Position numbers and translations under genes: made by a program
The notes under the pieces: generated by a model
Told to the model about the DNA's origin: nothing
Seen by the model: only the letters and a program-made list of their open reading frames with translations
The model's database searches: none
NCBI GenBank assembly: GCA_900542565.1
Contig: UQOC01000005.1
Location: 1-64,000, forward strand
Reading direction: 5' to 3'
Source of the DNA: an uncultured Eubacteriales bacterium
Lineage (GTDB): Bacteria; Bacillota; Clostridia; Peptostreptococcales; Anaerovoracaceae
DNA: 64,000 bases
In this document: in pieces, positions 53,101-60,475 of the stretch
Numbering within the stretch: the first letter of the stretch is position 1
Layout of the letters: every line of letters begins with the position of its first letter

Positions 53101-53976
53101 GTCTGTGAGCAGCAGCGTCATGAGAAAGTTCTTGCTCTTTATCACTCTGAAATCTATCTTGAAGATCACACCTTCCACAACGGCTGTCCCCTGGGCCGGA
53201 TCTATATCCCTGAGGGCGGTGACTGTCTGCGCTGTGCCTATCTCACGGCCCATTATGCGGTTGCCCTCGGCCGGCAGTTCTTTATCCCGGAAGCGCCTTT
53301 TCTTTCCGCTGTTTTCCTGCCCCGATGAGCCGTAAGGGGACCCTGCGGATCCGGATGATGCCCCTGCAGTGGATGAGGCTGCCATGGCAGCCCTTTCTTT
53401 CAGTTTTTTTGCATGTTCTTCCAGCGATTCCCTGATATCTTTTTCCTCTTTTGCCAGGAATTGTTCCGCTTCTTTCTTAAAAAGCTCCTCGTTGTTTTCA
53501 AATCTTATTTCAGCGTCTATGGAAAAATTCTCTCTCAGGAGCTGTTCAAATCTTCCTTTGAGTTCCCTGTTCAGAAGTTCCACCGTAAATTCACCGATAG
53601 CATATATTGTCAGATGTTTTCCGTCCCATTGCAGAGAATCCGTACAAATGGCGCTGGTGATCCCCGTATACCCTCCGTTTACTATCTCTATCATATGAGG
53701 GATAAAAAGACGGATTATCTCCTGCTGGTCTGCAGCCATATCCCCGTAGCTGAAATTGATATGTACTCCGCCTATCTTGCCGCCCATCTGTTGTGCCAGC
53801 ATGTCTGTGACCATGTGGCAGGCCTCTATGGGCATGACAAAATTAAGGGTGATATCCAGAGATAATACCCGCTGATCTTTTTTTATGGATGCTCTGGTAA
53901 GCTTATACTCATATGCCGGATTTTTGCTCATGTCGATCCCGCACATGCTGAGCGCCTTGTCTATGATATCGTTCAT
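50116..53976 (-). CDS. polC: DNA polymerase III PolC lacking the exonuclease domain
   Basis: A 1286-residue Gram-positive replicative polymerase. It has an N-terminal domain to about 190, a low-complexity linker near 195-225, an OB domain about 255-345, and a PHP domain beginning RVELHAHTKMSAMDG at 361. The zinc-finger cysteines are C761/C764 and C786/C789. The polymerase palm has EPDIDLNF at 813-820, and a C-terminal tau-binding region ends GVLKGLPETDQLSFF. In Bacillus PolC a proofreading exonuclease of about 190 residues interrupts the PHP domain. Here YGMEGYVFDD is followed after about 20 residues by RPTNHIILLA, and no D-x-E-T-T-G motif exists anywhere. ATG 53976 is chosen because the N-terminus then matches PolC; it overlaps the ispG stop. 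Confidence 0.93.
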   Translation of the reverse strand: MNDIIDKALSMCGIDMSKNPAYEYKLTRASIKKDQRVLSLDITLNFVMPIEACHMVTDMLAQQMGGKIGGVHINFSYGDMAADQQEIIRLFIPHMIEIVNGGYTGITSAICTDSLQWDGKHLTIYAIGEFTVELLNRELKGRFEQLLRENFSIDAEIRFENNEELFKKEAEQFLAKEEKDIRESLEEHAKKLKERAAMAASSTAGASSGSAGSPYGSSGQENSGKKRRFRDKELPAEGNRIMGREIGTAQTVTALRDIDPAQGTAVVEGVIFKIDFRVIKSKNFLMTLLLTDNTTTICTKAFVSETKRGEIEEHLHPGDPIRLRGEVQWDTFENLNVIMIKDIEKREKASDRQDTWPDGKRVELHAHTKMSAMDGLNEPEDIVKQAAYWGQPAVAITDHGVVQAFPDAAKTADDLKKKRGIDIKVIYGMEGYVFDDEGLIDEEGNIDYKSRPTNHIILLAATQEGMKNLYKLVSFSHLDYFYKKPRLPKSVINKYRDGLIIGSACEAGELYQAFYHQRPEAEIRKIAGFYDYFEIQPLINNRFLTEDVTEGGKYPDRRRLTNDDLMDINRSIVALGEEMERPVVATTDAHYDRDTSAIYRNIIMAGQGYKDAENGQGLYLRTTDEMMEEFSYLGEETARKVVIENTNKIAGRIGQLRPVPKEKYPPKIPGAEETLRKTCMEKAHSIYGDLLPEEIGQRLEKELNSIINNGYAVMYVSAQMLVKKSMEDGYLVGSRGSVGSSLAATMAGITEVNPLNPHYICPSCKHLEWGDMEQYDCGIDMPPKKCPVCGEEMNRDGFTIPFATFLGFDGDKEPDIDLNFAGEYQPVAHKYVGTIFGEKNVFKAGTVGTIADKTAYGYVMKFYDEQGIRINKYEADRLTTHCTGVKRTTGQHPGGIVIVPDDHEIYEFCPVQHPANDVRSDIITTHFDYHKIDKNLLKLDILGHNVPSMIRQLQDMTGVDPLTVPLTDRKVLSIFNGIEALDIKDPDYKFTHGSYAIPEFGTSFVRQMLDDIKPDRFADLVRISGFSHGTDVWLNNAQDYIRQGVATMREVISTRDDIMNYLMLKGIENKMSFQIMEDVRKNRPLKEDQLAVMKEHGVPQWYIDSCIKIQYMFPRAHAVAYTMMSFRMAWYKVYYPLEFYATYFTSVAGDFNAEVILQGKNAILERMRLIDARGHEATAKDNNEMTVLEVAYEMYARGYEFKDITLGESEALKFGISDGKVLLPFITLPGMGETAARSFVDEYDVRPYETIEEITKRAKINRSSIEALKAKGVLKGLPETDQLSFF

Positions 53977-55052
53977 ATTATGCTCCTGAAATGGTCTTCT
54001 ATCATTGCCAGCAGCCTGTCTGCCAGCTCTTCCTCCTTCACTTTTTCCACGATCTGCCCCTTTTGGAAGATCAGTCCCTGTCCGTCTCCGCCGCATACCC
54101 CAAAATCTGCCTCTTTGGCTTCTCCTGGCCCGTTGACCACACAGCCCATCACTGCGACAGTGATACCGGGCAGCCCTGATATTTCAATCCGCTTCTGGAT
54201 GGGAGCCAGCTTGTCCTCGATCCGTCCGGCAAGGGACTGGAGGTCTATCTTTGTCCTGCCGCATGTCGGGCACGATACAAGGTTTATGGCCGATCTTCTC
54301 AGGCCGAGAGCCTTTAGTATATCAATGGCAAACTTTACTTCTTCGACAGGGTCAGCTGTCAGGGATACTCTCATGGTATCTCCTATACCTTCAAGGAGAA
54401 GGGCTCCCAGCCCTATGGCCGACTTGACCTTTCCCATGGCAGGTGTCCCGGCTTCAGTTATGCCTATATGCACAGGGACATCCGTGGCAGCAGAAAGTAT
54501 CTTATGGGCTTTATAGTTCATGGTCACATCAGATGATTTGATGGAAACTACCAGATTGCCGTAATCCATATCTTCCATGTAACGGATGTTGCGCAGAGCG
54601 CTTTCCGCCAGTCCCTCCGCTGTGACTGCTTTATATTTCTCTACTATATCTCTTTCAAGAGAACCTGAATTGACTCCTATCCTTATGGGGATATCTCTTT
54701 CCCGCGCAGCAGTGACTATTGCCTTCATACGGTCTGTGCTCCCGATATTTCCGGGGTTTATCCTTATCTTGTCAGCGCCTGCTTTTATAGCTGCAAGTGC
54801 AAGCCTGTAATCAAAGTGTATGTCCGCAACAATGGGAATGCCGGCAGTTTTTTTTACCCGCCCCAGCACCTGGGCAGACTCCATGTCCGGCACAGCCATC
54901 CTGACTATCTGGCAGCCTGCATCTTTCAGTACAGCTATCTGTTCTTTAACCGCCCGTTCATCCCTTGGATCTGCGTTTGTCATGGACTGTACTGAAACCG
55001 GCGCACCTCCTCCGATCAATACATCGCCGCATCTAACCTGTCTGGTATCCAT
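53973..55052 (-). CDS. ispG: 4-hydroxy-3-methylbut-2-enyl-diphosphate synthase IspG
   Basis: A 359-residue [4Fe-4S] enzyme of the MEP isoprenoid pathway, converting the cyclic MEcPP to HMBPP. The TIM barrel part has SVQSMTNADPRD, then VPIVADIHFDYRLAL (as IPIVADIHFDYRLAL) and RINPGNIG. The cluster cysteines lie in VSCPTCGRTKIDL near 265 and MGCVVNGPGEA near 307. It overlaps polC by 4 bp and follows rseP by 9 bp. Together with dxr two genes upstream, it shows that this organism uses the MEP route. Confidence 0.96.
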   Translation of the reverse strand: MDTRQVRCGDVLIGGGAPVSVQSMTNADPRDERAVKEQIAVLKDAGCQIVRMAVPDMESAQVLGRVKKTAGIPIVADIHFDYRLALAAIKAGADKIRINPGNIGSTDRMKAIVTAARERDIPIRIGVNSGSLERDIVEKYKAVTAEGLAESALRNIRYMEDMDYGNLVVSIKSSDVTMNYKAHKILSAATDVPVHIGITEAGTPAMGKVKSAIGLGALLLEGIGDTMRVSLTADPVEEVKFAIDILKALGLRRSAINLVSCPTCGRTKIDLQSLAGRIEDKLAPIQKRIEISGLPGITVAVMGCVVNGPGEAKEADFGVCGGDGQGLIFQKGQIVEKVKEEELADRLLAMIEDHFRSII

Positions 55053-55061
55053 AGCTGCCTC

Positions 55062-56063
55062 CTATCCGAATATCCTTGTTATATCGTTGAATGTAACATA
55101 GGCCATGAGTCCAAAAAGGAGCATGATCCCTACAAAATGCACGGTGCCTTCTACTTTCTGGCTTACCGGCCGTCCTGTTATCATGGATATGATAACAAAT
55201 ATTATCCTTCCGCCGTCGAGGGCCGGCAGCGGGAGCATATTTATTATGGCAAGATTGATACATATAAGAGCCGTTAAAAATCCATAATACCACCAGCCAT
55301 ATTGTGTTGTCTGGCTTACCATCTGTACCATGCCCACAGGTCCGCTGAGGCTGTCTGCTCCCAGCTGCCCGGTAAAGAGCTGGCTCAGTGTCTGGAACAT
55401 GGAGACAGTTATATTCCATGTGCTCTTTGCACCCTCGGCAACAGCTCTGAAAGGATTGTGGCTCACTCTTGAGGTTATGCCGATGAGATATGCGCCATCC
55501 TGTGTCTGTTCAGGTGTGACTGCCGCCTCAAGGGTCCGTCCGTCTCTTTGGACTGTCATTATGATCTGTCCGCCTTCTGCTGATGCTATGGCAGCAGAAA
55601 CATCAGTCCACGCTTCAATGGGCTGCCCGTCTATGGCTGTGATCTCATCTCCTGCCATTATCCCCGCCGTTTCTGCGGGACTGCCTTCACTGACGGTATC
55701 GATGGTCGTGGTGGTAAATCCCAGTACGCCTACGACTATGCTCATTATGAGTATGGCGCACAGGACATTCATAAAAGACCCGGCAGCAAGTATTATTATT
55801 TTCTGCCACGGCTTCTTGTTGTTAAATGCCCTGGGCTCGTCCGAATCTTCGTCCTCGCCTTCCATGGAACAAAAGCCGCCTATGGGAAAGAGCCTGATAC
55901 TGTGCAGTGTCTCACCTTTCTGCTTTTTCCATATCACAGGCCCCATACCGAAAGCGAACTCGTTGACCTTTACGCCCAGACGCTTTGCCGCAATATAATG
56001 GCCAAGCTCATGGGGAAAGATCATCACGCAAAATAAAATGATAGCTAAAATGGCTGTCTCCAT
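55062..56063 (-). CDS. rseP: Site-2 protease RseP (membrane zinc metalloprotease)
   Basis: A 333-residue M50 intramembrane protease. HELGH lies at residues 19-23 in the first helix with FPHELGHYIAAKRLGVKVNE. A single PDZ domain occupies about residues 110-190 (GSPAETAGIMAGDEITAIDG), and the third metal ligand is in LPLPALDGGRI near 275. It cleaves anti-sigma factors and remnant signal peptides in relatives. It sits between dxr and ispG, as commonly found. Confidence 0.95.
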   Translation of the reverse strand: METAILAIILFCVMIFPHELGHYIAAKRLGVKVNEFAFGMGPVIWKKQKGETLHSIRLFPIGGFCSMEGEDEDSDEPRAFNNKKPWQKIIILAAGSFMNVLCAILIMSIVVGVLGFTTTTIDTVSEGSPAETAGIMAGDEITAIDGQPIEAWTDVSAAIASAEGGQIIMTVQRDGRTLEAAVTPEQTQDGAYLIGITSRVSHNPFRAVAEGAKSTWNITVSMFQTLSQLFTGQLGADSLSGPVGMVQMVSQTTQYGWWYYGFLTALICINLAIINMLPLPALDGGRIIFVIISMITGRPVSQKVEGTVHFVGIMLLFGLMAYVTFNDITRIFG

Positions 56064-56078
56064 GAATCCCCCTTTTTA

Positions 56079-57230
56079 TTACAGTGCGGCCTCTGCAAAG
56101 GTATGTGCCTTTATACGGGCCTGCCTGTCTGCTTCCAAAATATCCTCCAAGGTTAAATTATATGCAGGTTTATGGTCATCAAGTATTTTTTCTATGTTTT
56201 TTTGGATGTCGGTAAAATGAATTTTTCCTTTCAGAAAAAGAGCTACCAGTTCCTCATTGGCTCCGTTCATCACAGCCGGATAAGTACCGCCTGCCTCAGC
56301 CGCCTCATATGCCAGTTTAAGACATCTGAACACTTTCATGTCCGGCCTTTCAAAGGTCAGTTCAGAAGCGGCGCCGAAGAAATCCGGCCCCGGCCTGCTG
56401 CTTGCAAGCCTTTCAGGATAAGCAAGGGCAAAACTGATGGGGATCCTCATGTCAGGCGTGCCCATCTGTCCTATGACTGCCCCGTCTTCAAACTCCACGG
56501 CCGAATGCAGTATGCTCTGAGGGTGTACGAGAACCTGTATCCTGTCAGGCTCAGTGTCAAACAGCCATTGGGCTTCGATCACTTCAAGGCCTTTATTCAT
56601 CATGGTAGCAGAATCGATAGTTATTTTTTTGCCCATGGACCAGTTGGGGTGCTTGAGAGCCTGTTCTAAGGTCACGGTCTTTAGCCTGTCAGCTGTAAAG
56701 CCTCTGAAAGGGCCTCCCGAAGCGGTCAGGAGTATCTTGCGCAAAGGCCTGGTGCGGTTTCCTTCCAGACACTGAAAAATGGCGCTGTGCTCACTGTCCA
56801 CCGGCAGGAGCCTGACGCCTTTTTCCTTTGCTTTAGCCATTATGATCTCCCCTCCGGCCACCAGGGTTTCTTTGTTTGCAAGGGCAACATCCCTTCCTGC
56901 CGCTATGGCGGGATAAGTCGGCAGCAGCCCTCTCATTCCCACCAGGGCGTTGACGACCATGTGACAGTCAGCAGATGCGGCTGTTTCCAATCCACCGGCT
57001 CCGTACAATATTTCCATGTGTGGAAAACGCCGTCTGAGTTTTTCTGCGTCCTCTGCCGTACCGGTCACTGCAAGCTCCGGTCCGAATTCTTCTATCTGAT
57101 GCGCTAGCAGTTCCGTATTGCTGCCGCATGTCAGTGCCGTCACTTTGTATTTTTCTTTATTGTCCCTTATTATATCCAGACACTGGGTCCCGATGGACCC
57201 GGTGCTGCCAAGGATCACTATTTTCTTCAT
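56079..57230 (-). CDS. dxr: 1-deoxy-D-xylulose 5-phosphate reductoisomerase
   Basis: A 383-residue NADPH-dependent MEP-pathway enzyme. The Rossmann start KKIVILGSTGSIGTQCLDII, the LANKETLVAGGEI loop, the VDSEHSAIFQCLEG metal site and the TASGGPFRG and HPNWSMGKKITIDSATMMNK motifs are all present. The ATG at 57230 is chosen over one eight codons earlier because homologues begin at MKK and the upstream residues overlap cdsA. It sits between cdsA and rseP. Confidence 0.96.
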   Translation of the reverse strand: MKKIVILGSTGSIGTQCLDIIRDNKEKYKVTALTCGSNTELLAHQIEEFGPELAVTGTAEDAEKLRRRFPHMEILYGAGGLETAASADCHMVVNALVGMRGLLPTYPAIAAGRDVALANKETLVAGGEIIMAKAKEKGVRLLPVDSEHSAIFQCLEGNRTRPLRKILLTASGGPFRGFTADRLKTVTLEQALKHPNWSMGKKITIDSATMMNKGLEVIEAQWLFDTEPDRIQVLVHPQSILHSAVEFEDGAVIGQMGTPDMRIPISFALAYPERLASSRPGPDFFGAASELTFERPDMKVFRCLKLAYEAAEAGGTYPAVMNGANEELVALFLKGKIHFTDIQKNIEKILDDHKPAYNLTLEDILEADRQARIKAHTFAEAAL

Positions 57231-57237
57231 TTTCAGA

Positions 57238-58029
57238 TCATATCCCCATGCCATCTATGAAAATAATGCAGTAATATACCATCGGCGCAGTAAACAGGAC
57301 GCTGTCGAATCTGTCCAGTATCCCTCCATGGCCGGGTATGAGATTTCCGTAATCTTTTATCCCCATCTGTCTTTTGAAAGCTGATGCCGAAAGGTCGCCA
57401 AGCTGGGCGACCACACTGCCGAGTACGCCTATGGCTATGCACATTACCATTTCCTCTGGCATCACCAGATAGCCGTATATGCTGCACAGGATAACGCTGC
57501 CTATAACGCCCCCGACAGCCCCCTCAACGCTTTTTTTAGGGCTCAGGTGCGGGCACAGCTTATGCTTTCCCAAAGCAAGCCCCGTGAAATATGCGAATGT
57601 GTCGGTGCCGAATGCCGCAAACGGCACAAGCCATATCAGCAGCCGGTGTTCGTTCTGATCTATGAGTATCATGTGGAAAGAGAGGAAAATGGTGTACATT
57701 ATCCCCATCAGTGTTGCTGTCATATCTATCAGGTTCCGTTCTTCCACATTGAATCCGTAGATCATGGAAGCCACTGTCACCAGAAATACCCAAAGAAGTA
57801 TCAGGTGCCAGTCATCAGGCGCCAGAGCGTTTGCACCATAAAGGGCGATCGCCGCCGCATATGCAATGTGGTATGACGGTTTTGCTCCTATGGCTTCAAA
57901 TCCCCTGTAAAATTCTCTGACTCCTATGATTCCTATGGCAAGGGCCATCGCCCAAAGGAACCATCCCCCAAAATAGACAAATATCAGCAGCGGAAGCATG
58001 ACGCATGCTGAAATTATCCTTGTTTTCAT
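57238..58029 (-). CDS. cdsA: Phosphatidate cytidylyltransferase CdsA
   Basis: A 263-residue integral membrane enzyme making CDP-diacylglycerol from phosphatidate and CTP. It has about eight hydrophobic segments and the C-terminal signature GDLSASAFKRQMGIKDYGNL followed by IPGHGGILDRFDS. The start ATG has AAGGAG about 7 bp upstream. It lies between uppS and dxr; 244 bp separate it from uppS, with a possible small gene in that gap. Confidence 0.95.
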   Translation of the reverse strand: MKTRIISACVMLPLLIFVYFGGWFLWAMALAIGIIGVREFYRGFEAIGAKPSYHIAYAAAIALYGANALAPDDWHLILLWVFLVTVASMIYGFNVEERNLIDMTATLMGIMYTIFLSFHMILIDQNEHRLLIWLVPFAAFGTDTFAYFTGLALGKHKLCPHLSPKKSVEGAVGGVIGSVILCSIYGYLVMPEEMVMCIAIGVLGSVVAQLGDLSASAFKRQMGIKDYGNLIPGHGGILDRFDSVLFTAPMVYYCIIFIDGMGI

Positions 58030-58040
58030 ACATATCTCCT

Positions 58041-58178
58041 TTATATCTTGTTCTGTATCTCGCTTTTGATGATTTCCATGTTAATTGTTCCATCCGGTTC
58101 GCAGTATGTGACTATGAGGTTTTTCCACGGCACTGTGCCGGCAGCTCCATAATATTTCAGTTTTTTAGATTTTATCAA
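58041..58178 (-). CDS. Possible small protein between uppS and cdsA
   Basis: A 45-codon frame starting at a TTG (complement of 58176-58178) ends 11 bp before cdsA. It reads through WKNLIVTYCEPDGTINMEII to a stop just before the cdsA ribosome site. Codon use in the last 35 codons (ATA, GAA, AAA, CTC, GTC) resembles neighbouring genes. However, no ribosome site precedes the TTG, the frame further upstream looks non-coding, and no family is recognised. It could be a real small gene, a remnant, or chance. Confidence 0.25.
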   Translation of the reverse strand: MIKSKKLKYYGAAGTVPWKNLIVTYCEPDGTINMEIIKSEIQNKI

Positions 58179-58273
58179 TGCAGGCCCGCTTGGCTGAAAC
58201 GGCCATTGCCGCCATGCTGTCTGCCGTGGCTGTGCAAAACCTGCCCGCCCGGCCTGCAAGGCTCAAATGCGCC

Positions 58274-58996
58274 TTATCTGCCGCCGAACCGCCGGTCACG
58301 GCTGGCATACTGTCCGACAATGGATTCAAATTCATCAGGAGTAAAATCCGGCCAAAGGGAATCTGAAAAAGCAAATTCGCTGTAGGCGCACTGCCACAGC
58401 AGAAAATTGGATATGCGTTCCTCTCCGCTGGTCCTGATTATAAGATCCGGATCGGGAATAAAGCCGTTTTCTTCGCCTGTATACAGATATCTCGATACAG
58501 TCTCCTGGTCGATCTGATCGGTCGTGATACTGCCGTTCTGAACCAGTTCTGCTATCTTCCGCACCGCACGGGTTATCTCCTGCCGGCTGCCGTAATTCAA
58601 CGCTATGTTAAAATTCAGGCCTCCGTTGTTTTTGGTAGTGGCAAGTGCCTTGTCTATGCTGGCGACAGCTGTCCTTGGTATCTGGTTATAATCTCCCAGT
58701 ATGGCCACCTTTACATTGTTCCGGTGGAGTTCTTCAAGCTCACTGGCCACATATTTGACAAGGAGGCTGAAGATCCCGCCCACCTCTTCTCTGGATCTTT
58801 TCCAGTTTTCCGTGGAAAAGGCATATACGGTCAGATACTTTATACCAAGCACATCTGCCCTCTTTATTATCTCCTTCATTGCCAGCATGCCCGCATTGTG
58901 CCCGGCCAGCCGGCTCACCTTGTTTTTCTGTGCCCAACGCCCGTTACCGTCCATTATGACGGCCACATGGCGCGGCAAAAGTGCATTGTCAGTCAT
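58274..58996 (-). CDS. uppS: Isoprenyl transferase (undecaprenyl diphosphate synthase)
   Basis: A 240-residue cis-prenyltransferase that builds the C55 lipid carrier for cell-wall synthesis. HVAVIMDGNGRWAQ near residue 10 carries the catalytic aspartate. LTVYAFSTENWKRS and the C-terminal DLIIRTSGEERISNFLLWQ complete the signature. The ATG at 58996 is preferred because GGAGA lies 6 bp upstream, whereas the upstream in-frame ATGs overlap the frr end region without a site. Confidence 0.96.
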   Translation of the reverse strand: MTDNALLPRHVAVIMDGNGRWAQKNKVSRLAGHNAGMLAMKEIIKRADVLGIKYLTVYAFSTENWKRSREEVGGIFSLLVKYVASELEELHRNNVKVAILGDYNQIPRTAVASIDKALATTKNNGGLNFNIALNYGSRQEITRAVRKIAELVQNGSITTDQIDQETVSRYLYTGEENGFIPDPDLIIRTSGEERISNFLLWQCAYSEFAFSDSLWPDFTPDEFESIVGQYASRDRRFGGR

Positions 58997-59052
58997 ATTG
59001 TCTCCATAAACATCAGTGGCTGCCATTACAGCAGCCACATCCGATGTCGATA

Positions 59053-59607
59053 CTAAACTTCTAAAATTTCTTTTTCCTTAGCAGCTACGATATCGTCGAT
59101 TTCCTTTACAGTCTTTTCTATGGATTTCTGTATGTCGTCCAGAGCCTTCTTGAGTTCATCTTCGGTTATCTCGTGAGCTTTTTCCTTTTTCTTCAGGTGA
59201 TCGTTAGCGTCACGCCTGAGGTTCCTGACTGCGACCTTGCTGTCCTCGCCCATCTTCTTTACGGTCTTTGTCAGTTCCTTTCTCCTTTCCTCAGTAACCT
59301 GAGGGATGACGAGCCTGACACATTTGCCGTCATTGGACGGGTTGATGCCTATGTTGGCCATATTGATCGCCTTTTCTATCTCGCCTACGGATTTGGGATC
59401 AAAAGGTGAGATAAGCAGCGTCCTTGGATCAGGCACCGAAATATTGGCGATATTCTTGAGGGGAGTTGCAGTACCGTAGTATTCTACGGTAACCTTGTCC
59501 AGCAGCGCAGGATTGGCTCTGCCGGCTCTTACCGTATTCAGGTCCTCTTTGAGGATGGCTATGCTTTTCTTGCTCTTTTCTTCAAGATTCTTCTTTATGG
59601 TCTCCAT
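59053..59607 (-). CDS. frr: Ribosome recycling factor
   Basis: A 184-residue RRF that splits post-termination ribosomes with EF-G. The LNTVRAGRANPALLDKVTVE and YYGTATPLKNIANISVPDPR segments and the helical C-terminal TVKEIDDIVAAKEKEILEV are canonical. The ATG at 59607 has AGGAGG 8 bp upstream. It lies between pyrH and uppS, as in most bacteria. Confidence 0.97.
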   Translation of the reverse strand: METIKKNLEEKSKKSIAILKEDLNTVRAGRANPALLDKVTVEYYGTATPLKNIANISVPDPRTLLISPFDPKSVGEIEKAINMANIGINPSNDGKCVRLVIPQVTEERRKELTKTVKKMGEDSKVAVRNLRRDANDHLKKKEKAHEITEDELKKALDDIQKSIEKTVKEIDDIVAAKEKEILEV

Positions 59608-59618
59608 TGAATGGCCTC

Positions 59619-60329
59619 CTATTCGATTATCGTTCCTATGTTCTCGCCCAGAACGGCTCTCATCACATTGCCTTCTTCGGCGATGGCAAACACATGTATC
59701 CTTATATGGTTGTCCCGGCACAGAGTGGCGGCTGTCAGGTCCATCACCCTAAGATCTTTTTCCAGTACATCCATATGGCTGAGCCTGCTGAACCTTTTGG
59801 CGTCCGGGTAGACGGACGGGTCCCTGTCATAGACCGCATCTATGTTCTTTGCCAGAAGGATGGTATCGGCGTCCATCTCCGCAGCTCTGAGGGCTGCAGT
59901 AGTGTCAGTGGAAAAGAACGGATTGCCTGTTCCGGCTCCGAAAATGACTATATCTCCATGTTCCAACTGGCTGAGAGCTTTTCGCCTTGCATATGGTTCA
60001 GCGATCTCACGCATTTCTATTGAAGTCTGTACCCTGGTAGGCACTCCCAAAGCAAGGAATGCGTCCTGAAGAGCCAGCGAGTTCATCACTGTGGCCAGCA
60101 TTCCCATATAGTCGGCTGTGGCCCTGTCCATATCTTTGCTGGTACGGCCTCTCCAGAAATTGCCGCCTCCGACTACGATGGCAACCTGTACTCCCAGGTC
60201 ATGTATCTGCTTGACCTCATTGGCGACTTTGCGCGTCATGGCTTCATTGATGCCGAAGTGCTGTTCTCCCGCCAGCGCTTCCCCGCTTATTTTGAGCAAC
60301 ACCCTGTCATAAATCGGTTTAGGTTTCAT
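59619..60329 (-). CDS. pyrH: UMP kinase PyrH
   Basis: A 236-residue hexameric UMP kinase of the amino-acid-kinase fold, UMP plus ATP to [18 protein letters not shown] opens it. [13 protein letters not shown], then [19 protein letters not shown] and [17 protein letters not shown], are standard. It is the first gene of the pyrH-frr-uppS-cdsA-dxr-rseP-ispG-polC cluster, behind a good promoter. Confidence 0.97.
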   Translation of the reverse strand: MKPKPIYDRVLLKISGEALAGEQHFGINEAMTRKVANEVKQIHDLGVQVAIVVGGGNFWRGRTSKDMDRATADYMGMLATVMNSLALQDAFLALGVPTRVQTSIEMREIAEPYARRKALSQLEHGDIVIFGAGTGNPFFSTDTTAALRAAEMDADTILLAKNIDAVYDRDPSVYPDAKRFSRLSHMDVLEKDLRVMDLTAATLCRDNHIRIHVFAIAEEGNVMRAVLGENIGTIIE

Positions 60330-60412
60330 GGTTCCTGCCTTTCATTTTCCGGGGCAAGCCGCCTGTGGCAATGGGCCGCTGCGGCTTTATCCTGTTTGAT
60401 TTTATCCTAACT

Positions 60413-60453
60413 ATTATACCATATCCCCCGGCATAAGCCAAAATGTTTTTGGC
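60413..60453 (-). promoter_or_regulatory. Promoter of the pyrH-polC cluster with a palindrome over -35
   Basis: On minus TTGGCT (complement of 60436-60441) and a perfect TATAAT with extended TG (60413-60418) are 17 bp apart. GCCAAAA-TGT-TTTTGGC (60437-60453) is a perfect 7-bp inverted repeat across the -35 and upstream. It could be an operator or the weak terminator of the upstream exporter gene. Confidence 0.7.
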
Positions 60454-60475
60454 CTGCATATGGTTTTTTTGTATA

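Noticed and set aside
51925..53328. 467-codon plus-strand open frame
   Set aside because: It lies entirely antisense to polC, whose domains are unambiguous; its translation is rich in Phe/Tyr/Cys/His with no recognisable domain. It is a shadow of polC codon usage.
60358..60386. Plus-strand terminator AAGCCGC...GCGGCTTT near pyrH
   Set aside because: There is no plus-strand gene before it and the following T-run is broken; it lies within the pyrH leader and its role is unclear.
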